DNA of 8,314 bases from Candidatus Alloscillospira gallinarum (GCA_904420055.1 CAJFTV010000082.1:1-8314); one strand, 5' to 3'; numbered from the stretch's first letter, positions 1-6,886 are shown. Numbers and translations are program-made. The notes: generated by a model not told the origin, from the letters alone.

Positions 1-1745
1 AGTGCAATAAGCTCACTGTGAGTACCGCGCTCAATAATCTTTCCCTTGTCAACCACCAGTATCATGTCCGCATGGCGTATTGTTGACAGCCGGTGCGCAA
101 TTATAAAGGACGTCCTGCCCCGCAGCACATGGGAAATTGCATTTTGAATGAGCTGCTCCGTCTCCGTGTCAATGCTGGACGTGGCCTCGTCCAGAACAAA
201 AATCGGCGGGTCGGCAATAAGCGCCCGGGCAAAGGACACAAGCTGCTTTTCTCCGGTTGACAGCCTGTCTCCGCTCTCCCCCACGTGGGTGTTGTACCCA
301 TCGGAAAACTTGGCGGCTATCCTGTCCGCCGATACAAGCTCTGCCGCCCGGCGCACATCATCGTCAGTCGCGTCAAGCTTTCCGTAACGGATATTGTCGG
401 CAATCGTACCGGAAAACAGATGCGGGTCCTGAAGCACATAGCCAAGAGATGAGTGTAGCCAAAGCTGGGAGCGCTCTTTTATATCCCGCCCGTCTATCAG
501 TATCTTTCCCCTTGTCGGCTCAAAGAAACGGCATACAAGGTTTACAATAGTGGACTTTCCGGCCCCTGTCTCACCCACAATTGCCACAGTACTGCCCGCG
601 GGCACAGTAAGACAGAAGTCCTCCAGCACGTAATCTCCCCCATCCGGGTACTTAAACCAGACATGGTCAAATACTATGTCACCGTGTATCTTCTCCCAGT
701 TTTCCCTTTTCGGCTCAAACACATCGCCGTATTTTTCAATAACCTCAGGCGTGTCCTCAATGGTGCATGGCTCGTCGATTAGGTTTGTCACCCTTTCAAT
801 GCACACCTGCGCCGTAATTATGTCGGAAAACACATTTGCAATCTGGACCACCGGGTCAATAATTGCAACGGCGTAGGTTATAAACGCGGACAAAACACCC
901 AGGTCAAGGCCGCCAATCATTACGCTCTTTCCCCCCTGCTGCAAAACAACTGCCACAGCGGCAGAGCCGCAGAAGAGGACAAGTGGAAGAAGTATGGCCG
1001 TAAGCATGGAGGAAATTACAGATTTTTTGTACATCTCTGTTGTCAGATGAGCAAACTCACGGCAGTTTTTATCCTCAATCACAAGGGTTTTTGACGTCTT
1101 TGCACCGGTTATCCCCTCGTTATATGCCCCGGTTATCTGGGAATTTATGTGCCGTACGCTGCGGTTTACAACAAGAATCTTTTTCTGGAAAAACCATGTT
1201 ATCACGGCAACCACCGGAATTATAACAAGAAGTATGGCGGCAAGCCGCGCATTCAGCGCAAACATGCAGACAAACGCCCCCACTATATAGCATAAATGCC
1301 ACAGAAGATGCACAATGCCCCATGCGATAACGCCGCTTATCCTGTCCGTATCCGACATCACCCTGGCTAAAAGATAACCGACGGAGGATTTATTGTAATA
1401 TGACAGCGGCAGACGCTGCAGGTGGACAAAACAGTCTCTTTTCAGCATTTTACCAAGCTGCATCTCCACAGTTATCGCGTTGTGACAGTATATTATAACC
1501 GCGACGCCCCCAACAAGTATGGCGGAGGCAAATGCCGCAAAAAATTTCCATATTCCCTCTGTCGTACCGGGCACAACAAAGCTGTTCACTGCAAAGCTTG
1601 TAAACATGGGATAAATTGACTCTGACAGGGCGGATATAAGCATGAAAACCAGCACCAGAACCGCCGGGACTTTTATTTTCTTCACATATGGAAATATGCG
1701 TTTCCACTTCTTAAGGCTTATGTGAGAATCAAGCCTCTCCTCCAT
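1..1745 (-). CDS. ABC exporter half-transporter, second subunit of a heterodimer (catalytic-site partner), C-terminus cut by window edge
   Basis: This is a type IV (ABCB-like) exporter subunit that would pair with the product of the gene just upstream to move drugs, lipids or peptides out across the membrane using ATP. 581 residues are visible with no stop; the usual length is about 600, so only roughly the last 20-30 are missing. Six membrane segments are seen near residues 25-45, 66-88, 139-162, 165-186, 248-270 and 276-296. The nucleotide-binding domain follows: A-loop Tyr366, Walker A GETGAGKST (391-399), Q-loop Gln439, Walker B ending Asp519 with catalytic Glu520, and H-loop His551. The signature is LSTGE (495-499) instead of LSGGQ, the degenerate form expected in one subunit of asymmetric heterodimers such as TM287/288 and BmrCD. 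The ATG overlaps the previous stop (TAATG), with an AGAGGGGG ribosome binding site 7 nt upstream, so translation is probably coupled. The substrate cannot be read from the sequence. Confidence 0.95.
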   Translation of the reverse strand, partial: MEERLDSHISLKKWKRIFPYVKKIKVPAVLVLVFMLISALSESIYPMFTSFAVNSFVVPGTTEGIWKFFAAFASAILVGGVAVIIYCHNAITVEMQLGKMLKRDCFVHLQRLPLSYYNKSSVGYLLARVMSDTDRISGVIAWGIVHLLWHLCYIVGAFVCMFALNARLAAILLVIIPVVAVITWFFQKKILVVNRSVRHINSQITGAYNEGITGAKTSKTLVIEDKNCREFAHLTTEMYKKSVISSMLTAILLPLVLFCGSAAVAVVLQQGGKSVMIGGLDLGVLSAFITYAVAIIDPVVQIANVFSDIITAQVCIERVTNLIDEPCTIEDTPEVIEKYGDVFEPKRENWEKIHGDIVFDHVWFKYPDGGDYVLEDFCLTVPAGSTVAIVGETGAGKSTIVNLVCRFFEPTRGKILIDGRDIKERSQLWLHSSLGYVLQDPHLFSGTIADNIRYGKLDATDDDVRRAAELVSADRIAAKFSDGYNTHVGESGDRLSTGEKQLVSFARALIADPPIFVLDEATSSIDTETEQLIQNAISHVLRGRTSFIIAHRLSTIRHADMILVVDKGKIIERGTHSELIA

Positions 1746-3556
1746 TACTTATCCCCCTCTCTCGCCTGAATGCTCTGCAGGTCATATACCCGCCGGTATA
1801 TGCCATCTTCTTTAAGCAGCTCCTCGTGGCTTCCAAGCTCTGCCACCTGTCCGTCCTCAAGGACGAGTATTTTGTCGGCGTCCATTAGTGTGCTTATCCT
1901 GTGGGAAACAATTATCACCGTCGCTCCCTGAATACCGTTTTTCAAAAATCTTCTTATCTTCACATCTGTCTCCATATCAAGGTTGGACATGGAATCGTCA
2001 AAAATCACAATAGGGCACTTTTTCATAAGTGTTCTTGCTATGGCGATGCGCTGCTTCTGTCCCCCTGACAATGTGACGCCCCGCTCCCCCACTACGGTAT
2101 CGTACCCGTCGGGAAAGCTCACTATGTCGTCGTGCACCGCGGCGTTTTTTGCGCTTTCAACCACTTTTTCCATGTCTTCAGTACCGGCTGCGATGTCGAT
2201 GTTCTCAAATATTGTTTTTGAGAACAAAAACGGCTCCTGAAGCACTATACCGATATTGCTTCTCAGCTCCTGAAGGCCAATATCCCGTATATCCGTGCCG
2301 CCGATTGTTATTCGGCCGCAGCCCTCCGGCAAGTCATACAGCCGGTTTAGCAGGTGTATTAATGTCGATTTTCCGCTGCCCGTCTCCCCTAAAATACCGA
2401 ATACCGTGCCTGACTTTATGGTAAATGACACGTCTTTTAAAACCTCCGTGTCCCCATATGAAAACGACACGTTTTCAAAGACAATGTCGCCGTCCTTTTT
2501 GAGGCTCTCTTTCTCTGACATGTCCTCTTCCCGGTTGTCAAAAATCTCCTTTATCCTCTTAAACGCGACGCCGGTCTTGCTCATCTCCGAAAGGACTCGG
2601 CCCATCTGCCGCACCGGTCCGCCCATTGTCTGGACATAGCTTATAAATATTAATAGCGTGCCAAGCGTCACCTTCCCCGTTGCCGCCATATACGCTCCCA
2701 CTGTCACAACTGTCAATAGCTGTGATGCGGAGACAATATCTCCAACTCCCCAGTATACACTCATAACCGTGCCAAGCTTCAGCCACTTTCCGGTGTACTC
2801 CTCATTTTTGCCGTCAAAGGTATCAAGCTCGTATCTCTCCCGGCCAAAGGCCCTTACAACCCTTACGCCGGTGAGGTTTTCCTGCACCCTTACCATAAGC
2901 CGTCCCTCGGCCTCGTCGCACTCTAAAAACCGGTCCGTTATCTTCTTGTTGAAAAACATGGTATAGAGAATTATAACAGGTATAAACGCTCCGCTTATAA
3001 TGGCCAGCTCCACATTTATGGAAAACATCATCACAAGGGCGAGTATGAGAAGTATCACAGTGCGCACAACCTCTATAAGCTGCTGGGAAACAAATCTTCT
3101 GGCCGTCTCCACGTCAGAGGTACATCTTTGTATAATGTCCCCTGTAAGCGTCTCCGTGTGCCATGAAAACGGCAGTCTCTGCACGTGGGCAAACAGGCTG
3201 TCGCGCATGCGCCGTGTGAAATTTTCCGTCCCTTTCGCCGTCAAAAGGCGCGAAAAGAAATTGAAAAGCCCCGACACCACAGCACAGAAAATTACTCCCA
3301 GCGCACATATGATTAAGTTCTGCCGCAGTCCGTCTCTCCCTCCGAGAGCCGATATTATTCCGTCTAAAAATCCGGGAAGCGAGCTGGGCTCCGTCCCTAT
3401 TACAGAGTCCACTGTAAACCCCACAACCCGCGGCAAAAGAAAGTTAAAAAGAATGCTTATCCCCGCAGTTACAACAGCGGTGAGGAAAAAAATACGGGAC
3501 CCCCTTGTAAACCCCATAAGCATTCCAAAAACAGACTGTTTCTTTTCCCCGTTCAT
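1745..3556 (-). CDS. ABC exporter half-transporter, first subunit of a heterodimer (degenerate Walker B)
   Basis: This is the membrane-plus-ATPase subunit (603 aa from the chosen start) of a heterodimeric type IV ABC exporter, with membrane segments near residues 23-43, 82-103, 163-181, 184-203, 265-290 and 296-310. The ATPase domain has A-loop Tyr367, Walker A GETGSGKST (390-398), Q-loop Gln440, X-loop VGERG, a canonical LSGGQ signature (496-500) and H-loop His552. Walker B ends Asp520-Asp521: the catalytic Glu is replaced by Asp, as in BmrC and TM287. The canonical signature here serves the good site of the partner, while this subunit's own Walker A/B forms the degenerate site. An in-frame ATG at 3571 would add five residues, but ATG 3556 has GGAGG at the right spacing and is preferred. 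It is the first gene of the minus-strand operon, behind a promoter and a leader hairpin in the divergent region. A multidrug role is likely by family but not shown. Confidence 0.96.
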   Translation of the reverse strand: MNGEKKQSVFGMLMGFTRGSRIFFLTAVVTAGISILFNFLLPRVVGFTVDSVIGTEPSSLPGFLDGIISALGGRDGLRQNLIICALGVIFCAVVSGLFNFFSRLLTAKGTENFTRRMRDSLFAHVQRLPFSWHTETLTGDIIQRCTSDVETARRFVSQQLIEVVRTVILLILALVMMFSINVELAIISGAFIPVIILYTMFFNKKITDRFLECDEAEGRLMVRVQENLTGVRVVRAFGRERYELDTFDGKNEEYTGKWLKLGTVMSVYWGVGDIVSASQLLTVVTVGAYMAATGKVTLGTLLIFISYVQTMGGPVRQMGRVLSEMSKTGVAFKRIKEIFDNREEDMSEKESLKKDGDIVFENVSFSYGDTEVLKDVSFTIKSGTVFGILGETGSGKSTLIHLLNRLYDLPEGCGRITIGGTDIRDIGLQELRSNIGIVLQEPFLFSKTIFENIDIAAGTEDMEKVVESAKNAAVHDDIVSFPDGYDTVVGERGVTLSGGQKQRIAIARTLMKKCPIVIFDDSMSNLDMETDVKIRRFLKNGIQGATVIIVSHRISTLMDADKILVLEDGQVAELGSHEELLKEDGIYRRVYDLQSIQAREGDK

Positions 3557-3562
3557 ACATAT

Positions 3563-3567
3563 CCTCC
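3563..3567 (-). promoter_or_regulatory. Ribosome binding site that decides the start of the first ABC gene
   Basis: On the minus strand GGAGG lies 6 nt before ATG 3556. The alternative ATG at 3571 lies upstream of this GGAGG and has no Shine-Dalgarno sequence of its own, so the shorter protein beginning MNGEKK is favoured. Confidence 0.8.
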
Positions 3568-3594
3568 ACATACTTGTGTCTACGCTTTAAATAT

Positions 3595-3645
3595 AAAAAC
3601 GCGGCATTCCGGTCTGCCCCTCTAAATGCTCCGGCAGCACGCCGC
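3595..3645 (-). terminator. Terminator-like hairpin in the ABC operon leader (candidate attenuator)
   Basis: Read on the minus strand, GCGGCGT (3645-3639) pairs with ATGCCGC (3607-3601; one G-U pair). Inside it CTGCC (3637-3633) pairs with GGCAG (3618-3614). The stem has an asymmetric internal loop. It is followed directly by GTTTTTATATTT, a U-rich run as in intrinsic terminators. It sits between the proposed promoter and the first ABC gene, about 40 nt before the start codon, so it would act as a leader attenuator and not as a gene-end terminator. The imperfect stem keeps confidence moderate. Confidence 0.4.
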
Positions 3646-3666
3646 CCTGTCTTTCAGCACGAAATC

Positions 3667-3696
3667 AGTATATCACAGTTTCACCACCCTTGTGAA
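3667..3696 (-). promoter_or_regulatory. Probable sigma-A promoter of the ABC exporter operon
   Basis: On the minus strand TTCACA (3696-3691) and TATACT (3672-3667) are separated by 18 bp, close to the TTGACA/TATAAT consensus. Transcription would begin near 3660, giving a leader of about 100 nt that includes the 3601-3645 hairpin. A small dyad, TTCAC (3680-3684) with GTGAA (3692-3696) on the plus strand, overlaps the -35 box and the spacer and could bind a regulator, but it is short. Confidence 0.45.
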
Positions 3697-3752
3697 TACA
3701 TACATTCCATTTGTTTGGACACAGAAAATTTACTTCTTTTAGATAAAATTAA

Positions 3753-3781
3753 ATGTTTTTTTCAGTTCGGTATGATATAAT
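3753..3781 (+). promoter_or_regulatory. Extended -10 promoter of the P-type ATPase gene
   Basis: TGATATAAT (3773-3781) is a perfect extended -10 element (TGnTATAAT). The -35 position 17 bp upstream (3753-3758, ATGTTT) matches poorly, which extended -10 promoters tolerate. Transcription should begin near 3788, leaving about 100 nt of leader before the proposed TTG start. Confidence 0.65.
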
Positions 3782-3794
3782 AATTTCGTATTTC

Positions 3795-3855
3795 GTCTGT
3801 TTTAGGCGGAGCACTTTGACTTTTTACCGTGCTGCGATATGTGCAGCACACAGAC
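3795..3855 (+). promoter_or_regulatory. Structured 5' leader of the P-type ATPase mRNA
   Basis: GTGCTGC (3829-3835) and GCAGCAC (3843-3849) form a perfect 7-bp hairpin with a 7-nt loop. An outer 6-bp stem, GTCTGT (3795-3800) with ACAGAC (3850-3855), encloses it and abuts it without a gap at 3849/3850. AGCAC (3810-3814) could instead pair with GTGCT (3829-3833), so two folds compete. I recognise no known riboswitch class (checked by eye for yybP-ykoY and M-box features). The same bases could instead be a DNA operator just downstream of the promoter. Confidence 0.4.
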
Positions 3856-3873
3856 ACACCAAACTATTACCAT

Positions 3874-3879
3874 GGAGGG
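3874..3879 (+). promoter_or_regulatory. Ribosome binding site selecting a TTG start for the P-type ATPase
   Basis: GGAGGG lies 7 nt before TTG 3887. Neither in-frame upstream ATG (3839, 3872) has a Shine-Dalgarno sequence, and ATG 3839 lies in the loop of the 3829-3849 hairpin. This favours TTG as the real start. Confidence 0.7.
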
Positions 3880-3886
3880 ACATACG

Positions 3887-6331
3887 TTGCAGAAAACTGT
3901 CAAACGCAGCGGGGAACATCTAAATAAAGTTCTGCCGAGAATTGACGCCCCGGCCGACTTTGGCCTTTCCGACGCGCAGGCGCGGGAGCGTTTTGAAAAC
4001 GGATATGCAAATGTCTCCATGGACTCTGCCACAAAGACGGTGGGACAAATAATAATAGGCAACGTATGTACTTACTTTAACCTCATTTTCTGTATACTGG
4101 CAGTCTTTATAATACTTGTGGGCTCATACAACGACCTTGTATTCATGCCCATTATAATCATAAATACCTTAATAGGCATAATCCAGGAGCTCCGCTCCAA
4201 AAAAGTGACAGACAAGTTAAGTCTTGTCTCCGCGCCCAAGGCCACGCTGGTGCGTGAGGGGCAGGTCATATCTGTCCCCACCGACCACGCCGTCCGGGAC
4301 GATGTGGCTGTGTTCTCCGCCGGCAATCAGATATACGCCGATGCCGTGGTTTTGGAGGGCTCATGCCAGGTAAATGAGGCGCTTGTTACCGGCGAGGCAG
4401 ACGAGATAACCAAAAATCCCGGGGACACGCTTCTCTCCGGCAGTTTTGTGGTTTCCGGCAATTGTATTGCACGTCTTGACAAGGTGGGCGCCGACTCATT
4501 TGTCTCTCAGCTTACAACTGAGGCAAAAAAGAGCGGCAAAAAGCGTGACTCCGAAATGCTTAGGGATTTAAACCGCCTTTTGAAAATAATCGGAATAATT
4601 ATAATTCCCCTTGGAATTTACATGTATATTCAGCAGTCCCAGATACTGGGCCACCCGGTAAAGGAGGCAGTTGTCTCCACAGTTGGCGCCCTTATCGGCA
4701 TGATACCTGAGGGGCTTTTCCTTCTGGTCAGCGTGGCCCTTGTTGTCAGCATAATGCGCCTTGCCAGAAAAAAAACGCTCGTACACGAGATGGGCTGTAT
4801 CGAGACACTGGCAAGGGTCGATGTACTGTGTGTTGACAAGACGGGCACTATAACGGAAAATAAGATGATTGTCCGGGATATTGTCCCGCTTATCCCCGAA
4901 AAATACAGCGAGGACGATATCCGCGCCATAATGTCCGACTATGTGGGCAATATGGGCGCGGACAACGACACAATGGCAGCACTGCGCCGGTATTTCACCG
5001 GGGACGTCCGGCACCGCGCGAGAAATGTGCTCCAATTCTCCTCCGCTACAAAATACGGCGGCGTGGAATACTCCGGCGGCACCGCCTACCTCCTCGGCGC
5101 CCCTGAAATGATTCTTCTGGGGGACTATGAAAATTACAAGGAAGTCATTGAACATTACTCTGCACAGGGCTGCCGCGTCCTGCTTTTGGCCCGCTATATG
5201 GGGGATATCACCAAAAAAGGCATAAACGGCCCTGTGGAGGCAATATCTCTGATACTTCTCACAAATAAAATACGTCCCGAGGCCCCGGCAACTTTCAATT
5301 TCTTCCGTAAACAGGGCGTTAAAATCATTGTAATCTCCGGCGACAACCCTGTGACAGTGTCTCAGGTGGCTCTTGAGGCCGGAATTGAAAACGCAGATAA
5401 ATATGTGGACGCCTCAGCACTCAATACTGAGCGGAGAATTAAACATGCCGTAAAGGACTATGTCGTCTTTGGACGTGTTACACCTGACAAAAAGCGTCGC
5501 CTCGTCCGGGCTCTGAAGGAGGAGGGGCACACCGTAGCAATGACGGGTGACGGCGTAAACGATATTCTGGCCATGAAGGATGCCGACTGCAGCATCGCCA
5601 TGGCATCGGGAAGCGAAGTGGCGTCTCAGGTGGCGCAGCTTGTTCTCATGGACTCCAACTTTTCCGCCATGCCTACAGTCGTTATGGAGGGCAGACGGGT
5701 TATAAACAACATTGAGCGCTCCGCCTCTCTCTATCTGTGGAAAAATGTGTTTTCATTTGTCATGTCAATACTCACGCTGATTTTCACACTCACCTACCCG
5801 CTCACTCCATCGCAGATATCTCTTATGAGCTTTTCCACCATCGGAATACCGTCGTTTGTAATGGCGCTGGAATTTAACCGTGACCTTGTACGCGGAAAGT
5901 TCTTAAAGAGCGTACTTCTCCGGGCCTTCCCGGCAGGCATTACCGGCGTCATAGTTATATTCGCCGCATCAATGCTTGGCAGGCCCTTAAACTTCACTAC
6001 CGCAGAGACCAGTACGATGTCGGCTTTCCTTCTTGGAGCCGTGGGCTTTCTCATGGTGTTCCAGACCAGCCGGCCCTTTAATGCTCTGAGGAAACTCCTT
6101 TTCGGCGTTTGCCTTGTGCTCTATGTCGGCTGTGCCATAATTCTGCCGGGAATGTTCAACATCTCCCCCCTGTCATGGCAGGCGTGGCTTGTGACAATTG
6201 CTTTAATTATCGCGGCTGTTCCAATATTTGCAATACTTGTCAAGGTATCCTACGCCATGGGGGCAAAGCGTCCTCCCAAATTTAAAATCAAAGTACCGGC
6301 AAAAGTTTCAGGAGAAGGCAAACACTCTTGA
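3887..6331 (+). CDS. P-type cation-transporting ATPase, CtpE-like (possibly calcium)
   Basis: This inner-membrane pump of 814 aa (from TTG 3887) couples ATP hydrolysis through an aspartyl-phosphate to cation movement. Visible motifs are TGE (168-170) in the actuator domain, PEGL (274-277) in helix 4, DKTGT with phosphorylated Asp317, GAPE (404-407), SGDNP (484-488) and GDGVND (554-559). About ten membrane helices are seen: four before the P domain (59-80, 84-102, 231-248, 263-289) and six after it (616-786). The nucleotide domain is compact: 238 residues separate Asp317 from Asp555, against about 350 in SERCA. The usual Lys before GAPE is Leu, and the DPPR motif is replaced by a KIRPEA stretch. 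I recall these traits from the CtpE group, whose mycobacterial member takes up Ca2+; the ion here is inferred only. ATG 3839 (830 aa) is the alternative start but lacks a ribosome binding site. The gene is divergent from the ABC operon and probably cotranscribed with the small gene that follows. Confidence 0.93.
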   Translation: MQKTVKRSGEHLNKVLPRIDAPADFGLSDAQARERFENGYANVSMDSATKTVGQIIIGNVCTYFNLIFCILAVFIILVGSYNDLVFMPIIIINTLIGIIQELRSKKVTDKLSLVSAPKATLVREGQVISVPTDHAVRDDVAVFSAGNQIYADAVVLEGSCQVNEALVTGEADEITKNPGDTLLSGSFVVSGNCIARLDKVGADSFVSQLTTEAKKSGKKRDSEMLRDLNRLLKIIGIIIIPLGIYMYIQQSQILGHPVKEAVVSTVGALIGMIPEGLFLLVSVALVVSIMRLARKKTLVHEMGCIETLARVDVLCVDKTGTITENKMIVRDIVPLIPEKYSEDDIRAIMSDYVGNMGADNDTMAALRRYFTGDVRHRARNVLQFSSATKYGGVEYSGGTAYLLGAPEMILLGDYENYKEVIEHYSAQGCRVLLLARYMGDITKKGINGPVEAISLILLTNKIRPEAPATFNFFRKQGVKIIVISGDNPVTVSQVALEAGIENADKYVDASALNTERRIKHAVKDYVVFGRVTPDKKRRLVRALKEEGHTVAMTGDGVNDILAMKDADCSIAMASGSEVASQVAQLVLMDSNFSAMPTVVMEGRRVINNIERSASLYLWKNVFSFVMSILTLIFTLTYPLTPSQISLMSFSTIGIPSFVMALEFNRDLVRGKFLKSVLLRAFPAGITGVIVIFAASMLGRPLNFTTAETSTMSAFLLGAVGFLMVFQTSRPFNALRKLLFGVCLVLYVGCAIILPGMFNISPLSWQAWLVTIALIIAAVPIFAILVKVSYAMGAKRPPKFKIKVPAKVSGEGKHS

Positions 6332-6390
6332 TTTTAGAGCCTGTATATGATAATGTAAATATAACGTAACAAAATGAATGGAGCTTTTAA

Positions 6391-6816
6391 ATGTTAAGAA
6401 AACCACCAAAAACCCCCAGTGAAAAAGCAAACCGTGCCACTTTGCGGATTATCGCCCGGCTTGCGGGCTGCGCATACCTTATATATATCCTATATCAGCT
6501 TATCAAAAACACAAACACGGAAGACTCCGGCATGTCACTTCCAGTTGTAATTATTATATCTGCCGTCATAATTATCATCTCTGTAATACTTATCGTACTC
6601 ACAGTTATGGACTTTGTAAGCGGTCTTAAAAATCACGATTACAGTATGCATAAGTACTATCAGGAAGAACTCGATGAGCGCGGTCTTGAGTACAACGAAA
6701 ACGGTGAGCTTGTTCCCAAGGGCACTGCCGCAAAAGCTGAAATCGACGGCGGTTCTGAGGGAGATGACTCCTCTGACGAAGAAGATGACACGCCCTCTGA
6801 TGAGGACGAAGATTAA
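6391..6816 (+). CDS. Small membrane protein with acidic C-terminal tail, unknown function
   Basis: I do not recognise this 141-aa protein. A basic N-terminus (residues 1-18, rich in Lys, Arg and Pro) precedes two membrane helices near 18-38 and 50-73, joined by a short acidic linker. The N-terminal charge suggests that both ends lie in the cytoplasm. A charged segment (80-110) with paired Tyr and Glu/Asp residues follows. The last 25 residues are about 60% Asp/Glu, mixed with Ser and Gly, and are probably disordered. GGAG at 6380-6383 lies 7 nt before the ATG. The gene starts 59 bp after the ATPase with no terminator between them and is closed by a strong terminator, so cotranscription is likely. 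Codon use, including many ATA and ATT codons in the helices, resembles that of its neighbours. An accessory, cation-buffering or regulatory role beside the ATPase is possible but is only inferred from position and tail charge. Confidence 0.82.
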   Translation: MLRKPPKTPSEKANRATLRIIARLAGCAYLIYILYQLIKNTNTEDSGMSLPVVIIISAVIIIISVILIVLTVMDFVSGLKNHDYSMHKYYQEELDERGLEYNENGELVPKGTAAKAEIDGGSEGDDSSDEEDDTPSDEDED

Positions 6817-6832
6817 ACTATAGAGCAGATTT

Positions 6833-6864
6833 AAAGGCGGCGGTTCTTTGGACCGCCGCCTTTT
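6833..6864 (+). terminator. Intrinsic terminator after the small membrane protein gene
   Basis: AAAGGCGGCGGT (6833-6844) pairs perfectly with ACCGCCGCCTTT (6852-6863) around a 7-nt loop. The hairpin ends in TTTT. The 12-bp GC-rich stem begins 16 bp after the stop codon. The uridine run is short and the 5' side is AAA, so it could work in both directions. It closes the ATPase unit, but it also lies only 22 bp before rlmD. Confidence 0.85.
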
Positions 6865-6879
6865 CAGAAAGAGCTGAAA
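6862..6879 (+). promoter_or_regulatory. Small hairpin just before the rlmD start
   Basis: TTTCAG (6862-6867) pairs with CTGAAA (6874-6879) around the loop AAAGAG. The purine loop is the only Shine-Dalgarno-like sequence before ATG 6887, but it is about 13 nt away, too far to be ideal. The hairpin shares two T bases (6862-6863) with the terminator stem. It may simply be chance in an AT-rich gap. Confidence 0.25.
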
Positions 6880-6886
6880 CTTTATT

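Larger units (their letters stand above)
3634..3849. repeat. GCAGCAC heptamer repeats in the divergent intergenic region
   Basis: GCAGCAC occurs on the plus strand at 3634-3640 and 3843-3849, and in inverted orientation (GTGCTGC) at 3829-3835. Near copies are TCAGCAC at 3654-3660, exactly 20 bp from the first copy, and GGAGCAC at 3808-3814. The copies flank both promoters. They may be half-sites of one DNA-binding regulator, or the 3829-3849 pair may work only as an RNA hairpin. The rest of the 3557-3886 stretch holds promoters and leaders and no gene. Confidence 0.4.

Noticed and set aside
2000..2020. Walker B Asp-Asp in the first ABC subunit as a sign of a decaying gene
   Set aside because: The frame is intact and the change is the normal feature of one subunit in asymmetric exporters, matched by the partner's degenerate signature.
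3000..3590. A 196-codon open frame on the plus strand
   Set aside because: It lies antisense to the N-terminal half of the first ABC gene, has no ribosome binding site and resembles no protein; it is a shadow frame.
3622..3660. A 12-codon GTG frame in the ABC leader as an attenuation leader peptide
   Set aside because: Its GTG falls at the predicted transcription start and has no ribosome binding site, so translation is not supported unless transcription starts further upstream.
3788..3886. Known metal riboswitch (yybP-ykoY Mn2+ or M-box) before the P-type ATPase
   Set aside because: I could not find the conserved loop sequences of either class by eye, and no terminator follows in the leader.
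4568..5155. A 195-codon open frame on the minus strand
   Set aside because: It is antisense to the middle of the P-type ATPase, whose DKTGT and membrane motifs are intact in the sense frame; it is a shadow frame.
6328..6356. A separate promoter for the small membrane protein gene (TTGATT with a TAATGT-like -10)
   Set aside because: The -10 match is poor at the correct 17-bp spacing and the better GATAAT box is only 15 bp away; cotranscription with the ATPase is simpler.
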